From Azadirachta indica (Eukaryota; Streptophyta; Magnoliopsida; Sapindales; Meliaceae): a stretch of DNA of 64,000 nt. How positions within the stretch are numbered: position 1 is the first letter of the stretch; each line of letters opens with the position of its first letter. The translations under genes and the position numbers were made by a program. The notes beneath the pieces are model-generated. The model searched no databases. It saw only the letters and a list, made by a program, of their open reading frames with translations, and had not been told where the DNA came from. Of the stretch, positions 61,392 through 64,000 are shown piece after piece. Location of the stretch: contig CM040441.1 in NCBI GenBank assembly GCA_022749755.1, positions 3,414,741 to 3,478,740 on the forward strand. Direction: 5' to 3'.

Positions 61392-61760
61392 CGCACACAT
61401 ATATCAACATTTATAAAGTTATTAAATAAAAATGGAACAAACAAGTTTGAAAATTATTGTATACATAAGTTGGACATCAATGGCACTTCAATTCAGAATT
61501 TGGATACAATTTATGTTCTAAAAAACAAATGACATTAAAAACAATAGAAAATTGAGTTTATTAAAGTGTTTTCAACAGAATTATATCCAAGTCTGACCTG
61601 AATACGTTAGAAAATGTTTTTATATCTACAGTTGGGTGAATTCATAAATAGAACTTGTCTTAGATGATTAAAATCAAAAGTAATGAAATTATATATCATA
61701 GTGTATTAGTTACTGAGAATACTAGAAACCAAAAGTACCTAAACTTTTCTTAAATGATTC
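61392..61760 (-). other. NAC2 intron 1 remnant
   Basis: On the minus strand, the phrase attctgaattgaagtgcc aligns with attctgaattgaatggtcc in NAC1 intron 1. The remainder is AT-rich. NAC2 exon 1 is not in the window; it is either beyond the gypsy element that begins here or lost. Confidence 0.6.
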
Positions 61761-62085
61761 TCAAAAGTAGGAAAAATCAAAATTCAAAGAACGGAAAACC
61801 TAAATTCATAGATGACGAAGCAGAAACGCAAAAATAAACGAAACTAAAGTTTCAAAAGTTTTTGAATGAAATTTTATTAAAAGAAAGGTGTTCAAACAAT
61901 ACTGTAGGCCCTCTATTTATAATAGAAAAAACCTAAACTTACTTAAATAAGGAAAAAGAATTTCTACCAAAAAGAGAAAACCTAAACCTACTTAAATAAG
62001 GAAAAAGAACTCTTACAAAAAAAATAAAAGAAGCTAAATATTAAAAATAAAATTTAAAGAAAAACACTAGTCAGGTTGTCCTACA
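61761..62085 (-). mobile_element. 3' LTR of a Ty3/gypsy element
   Basis: On the minus strand the LTR begins tgtaggacaacctgac at 62,085, right after a purine-rich tract (gtggcggggagctga). It has a TATA box TATAAATAG (61,913-61,921) and an AATAAA signal downstream. Two tandem units of about 50 bp share acttaaataaggaaaaagaa (61,940 and 61,990). The inner (left) limit is uncertain because the other LTR is outside the window. Confidence 0.65.
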
Positions 62086-64000
62086 TCAGCTCCCCGCCAC
62101 TTGAAAATGAACTTGTCCTCAAGTTCTCTAGGTATAACACTTCATCTTCTTGATACTTATATATATCTGCTACATTAAAAGTGTTTGAGATATTCCAATC
62201 ATTCAGCAGTTGTAACACATAGGCATTATCATTAATCTTCTTTGCGATACGAAATGGCCCATACTTTCTGTTCTGCAATTTACTACGAATCCCAGGAAAC
62301 CGACTTTTGCGCAAATAAGCCATGACAAGATCTCCTTCCCGAAATACCTTCTGTCTCCGATGTTGATCTGCGTCTTTTTTGTATTTCTTTCTGGCAGCTT
62401 CCAATCTAGCACGAACCTCCTTTTGTATTTTCTATACCTTTTTTGCCATGTTTTCTGCAGCCCTATTAATCTCTGGTAACGCTGGTAAAGTTACCAGGTC
62501 CAATAAATGACGGGGTGGCTGCAAATAAACCACCTCAAATGGAGTTTTCCTAGTCGAACGATTCATCATACTATTATAAGCAAATTCTACTTGAGGTAAC
62601 ACTACATCCCATTGCTTAGGCTTCTCCCCACAAAACAACGCAACATGTTTTATAATGTGCGATTAACCACCTCTGTTTGCCCATCAGTTTGAGGGTGAAA
62701 AACACTACTGTACTGCAACTTCGTATCAAATTTCCCCCATAAAGTACGCCAAAAATGACTAAAAAATTTGACATCCCTATCTGACGTAATAGACTTAGGA
62801 ATACCATGTAGACGAACCACTTCCTTAAAGTATAATCCCGCCACATAAGTTGCATCACCAATTTTCTTACAAGCAATAAAATATGCCATCTTTGAAAAAC
62901 GATCCACAACAACAAAGACAGAATCATTACCTCGTTGGGTATGCGGTAATCCTAGCACAAAATCCATTGACATATCCTCCCAAATATTTTCAGGCACGGG
63001 TAATGGCGTATACAATTCAGTGTTCTGAACCTGTCCCTTAGCAACTTGGCACACTTGGCACTGCCGCACAATTCTTCCTACATCTCGTTTAAGTTGCGGC
63101 CAGTAATACCTCTCTTCCACCAAAGCGATTGTCTTGTCTCGCCCCACATGATCAGCCAAACCGCCACCATGTAATTCCCGTATTAACTGCTCTCGTAATG
63201 AACAACGAGGAATGCATAACTTGTTGGCTTTAAACAGATATCCGTCATGAATAAGAAAATCTGCTGCTCGCTGATTATGATTAAACTGATCCCAAATGAT
63301 GTGAAAATCTTCATCAGTTGCATATTGTTCTTTCACTACCTCAAATCCAATTATTTCATTACTCAAAATGACCAATAAAGTAGCTCGCCTACTCAAAGCA
63401 TCAGCTACCTTATTCTGTTGCCCAGACTTATGCTTCAATACAAATGTAAATTTCTGCATAAATGACACCCACCTAGCATATATTTTATTTAAATAATGTT
63501 GACTATTGATATACTTCAATGCCTGGTGATCACTATAAAGCACAAACTCCCTCTGAATCAAGTAATGCTCCCAATGCATCAATGCCCTGAATACTGCATA
63601 AAATTCTTAGTCATATGTAGAACATTTTTGTCTAGCGTCACACAACTTTTCACTAAAATACTCAATAGATCTACCTTCTTGACTGAGAACAGCACCAATA
63701 TCTATTCCCGAAGCATCACACTCCATCTCAAATACCTTATCAAAGTTAGCTAATGCCAATTAAACTTTCCCTTCTTCAAACACTCAGTAATAGGTGCTGC
63801 GATGGTGCTAAAGTTACGAATGAACCGACGATGAAATGTCACTAATCCATGAAAACTCCTTACTTCCCCGACAGTTTTTGGTGTAGGCAATTCTCGAATT
63901 GCCTTAACCTTAGACTCATCAACTGTAATGTCGTCAGCCCCAACTATAAATCCCAAAAATACTAAATTTCACTACATAAAATTACATTTCTTTAAGTTGA
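62086..64000 (-). mobile_element. Ty3/gypsy pol, running off the window
   Basis: Minus strand, right to left: RT end ([20 protein letters not shown] at about 63,850); RNase H ([20 protein letters not shown], then [12 protein letters not shown]); integrase with zinc region (H...C-QVCQ at 63,040-63,180) and catalytic core ([28 protein letters not shown]). After a frameshift come EFAYNSMMNRSTRKTPFEVVY and a C-terminal domain with GDLVMAYLRK, KYGPFRI and SNTFNVADIYKY. A frameshift near 63,750, a stop in YDxEF at about 63,609 and stops near 62,650 and 62,430 show decay, although the integrase core (63,582-62,650) is one open frame. Probably chromovirus-like; clade not certain. It lies inside NAC2 intron 1. 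Confidence 0.88.

Noticed and set aside
1..64000. A novel defence, toxin or biosynthetic cluster
   Set aside because: Everything coding that I can identify belongs to the PME, PMEI and NAC families or to transposable elements; no such cluster is visible.

Overview
This window looks like AT-rich nuclear DNA of a flowering plant, most likely a eudicot. The evidence is spliced plant-type genes (a NAC transcription factor, a pectin methylesterase, a pectinesterase/invertase inhibitor) lying among plant Ty1/copia, Ty3/gypsy, LINE, hAT, Mutator-like and Tourist-like elements. I cannot name the species. No bacterial operons, tRNA, rRNA or CRISPR arrays were seen.

Layout. Positions 1-12,060 hold an AT-rich flank and then segmental-duplication copy A: a dead pectin methylesterase (PME) gene (6464-8017, split by a hAT-type MITE) converging on a dead PMEI-like inhibitor gene (10803-11332, minus). 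Positions 12,061-22,700 hold a Mutator-like MITE with an exact 9-bp target duplication (13406-14551), then the one intact spliced gene, NAC1 (14712-16376, three exons, 272 aa), a probable hAT-type element, and an unrecognised gene-like block near 20-21 kb. Positions 22,700-36,650 are mostly repeats: a family with long inverted termini, two minisatellites, a LINE fragment, a 2.1-kb solo LTR and a 5'-truncated LINE.

Positions 36,733-61,391 are the most interesting part. A second NAC gene (NAC2, minus strand) is broken in exon 2 by a plus-strand Copia element. Its exon 2 halves lie at 61,227-61,391 and 37,858-37,984, about 23 kb apart. The Copia 5' LTR carries a 1.5-kb hAT element. The Copia interior is itself interrupted between gag and the pre-integrase region by about 17 kb: a LINE 3' end, duplication copy B (a nearly intact PME and the only intact PMEI-like gene), a truncated third unit C, and a minus-strand Copia that carries a Tourist-like MITE and a gypsy 3' end. 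Positions 61,760-64,000 are the LTR and pol of a minus-strand Ty3/gypsy element that runs off the window.

How the genes relate. PME de-esterifies wall pectin, and PMEI-family proteins inhibit PMEs or invertases, so the convergent PME/PMEI pair is a plausible enzyme-inhibitor unit. It occurs twice in full and once as a remnant. In copy B the inhibitor is intact, while the enzyme has one 1-bp frameshift with its active-site residues preserved. Both PME promoters are preceded by a long inverted repeat containing a mirror image of the promoter. Of the two NAC paralogues, NAC1 appears functional and NAC2 is destroyed.
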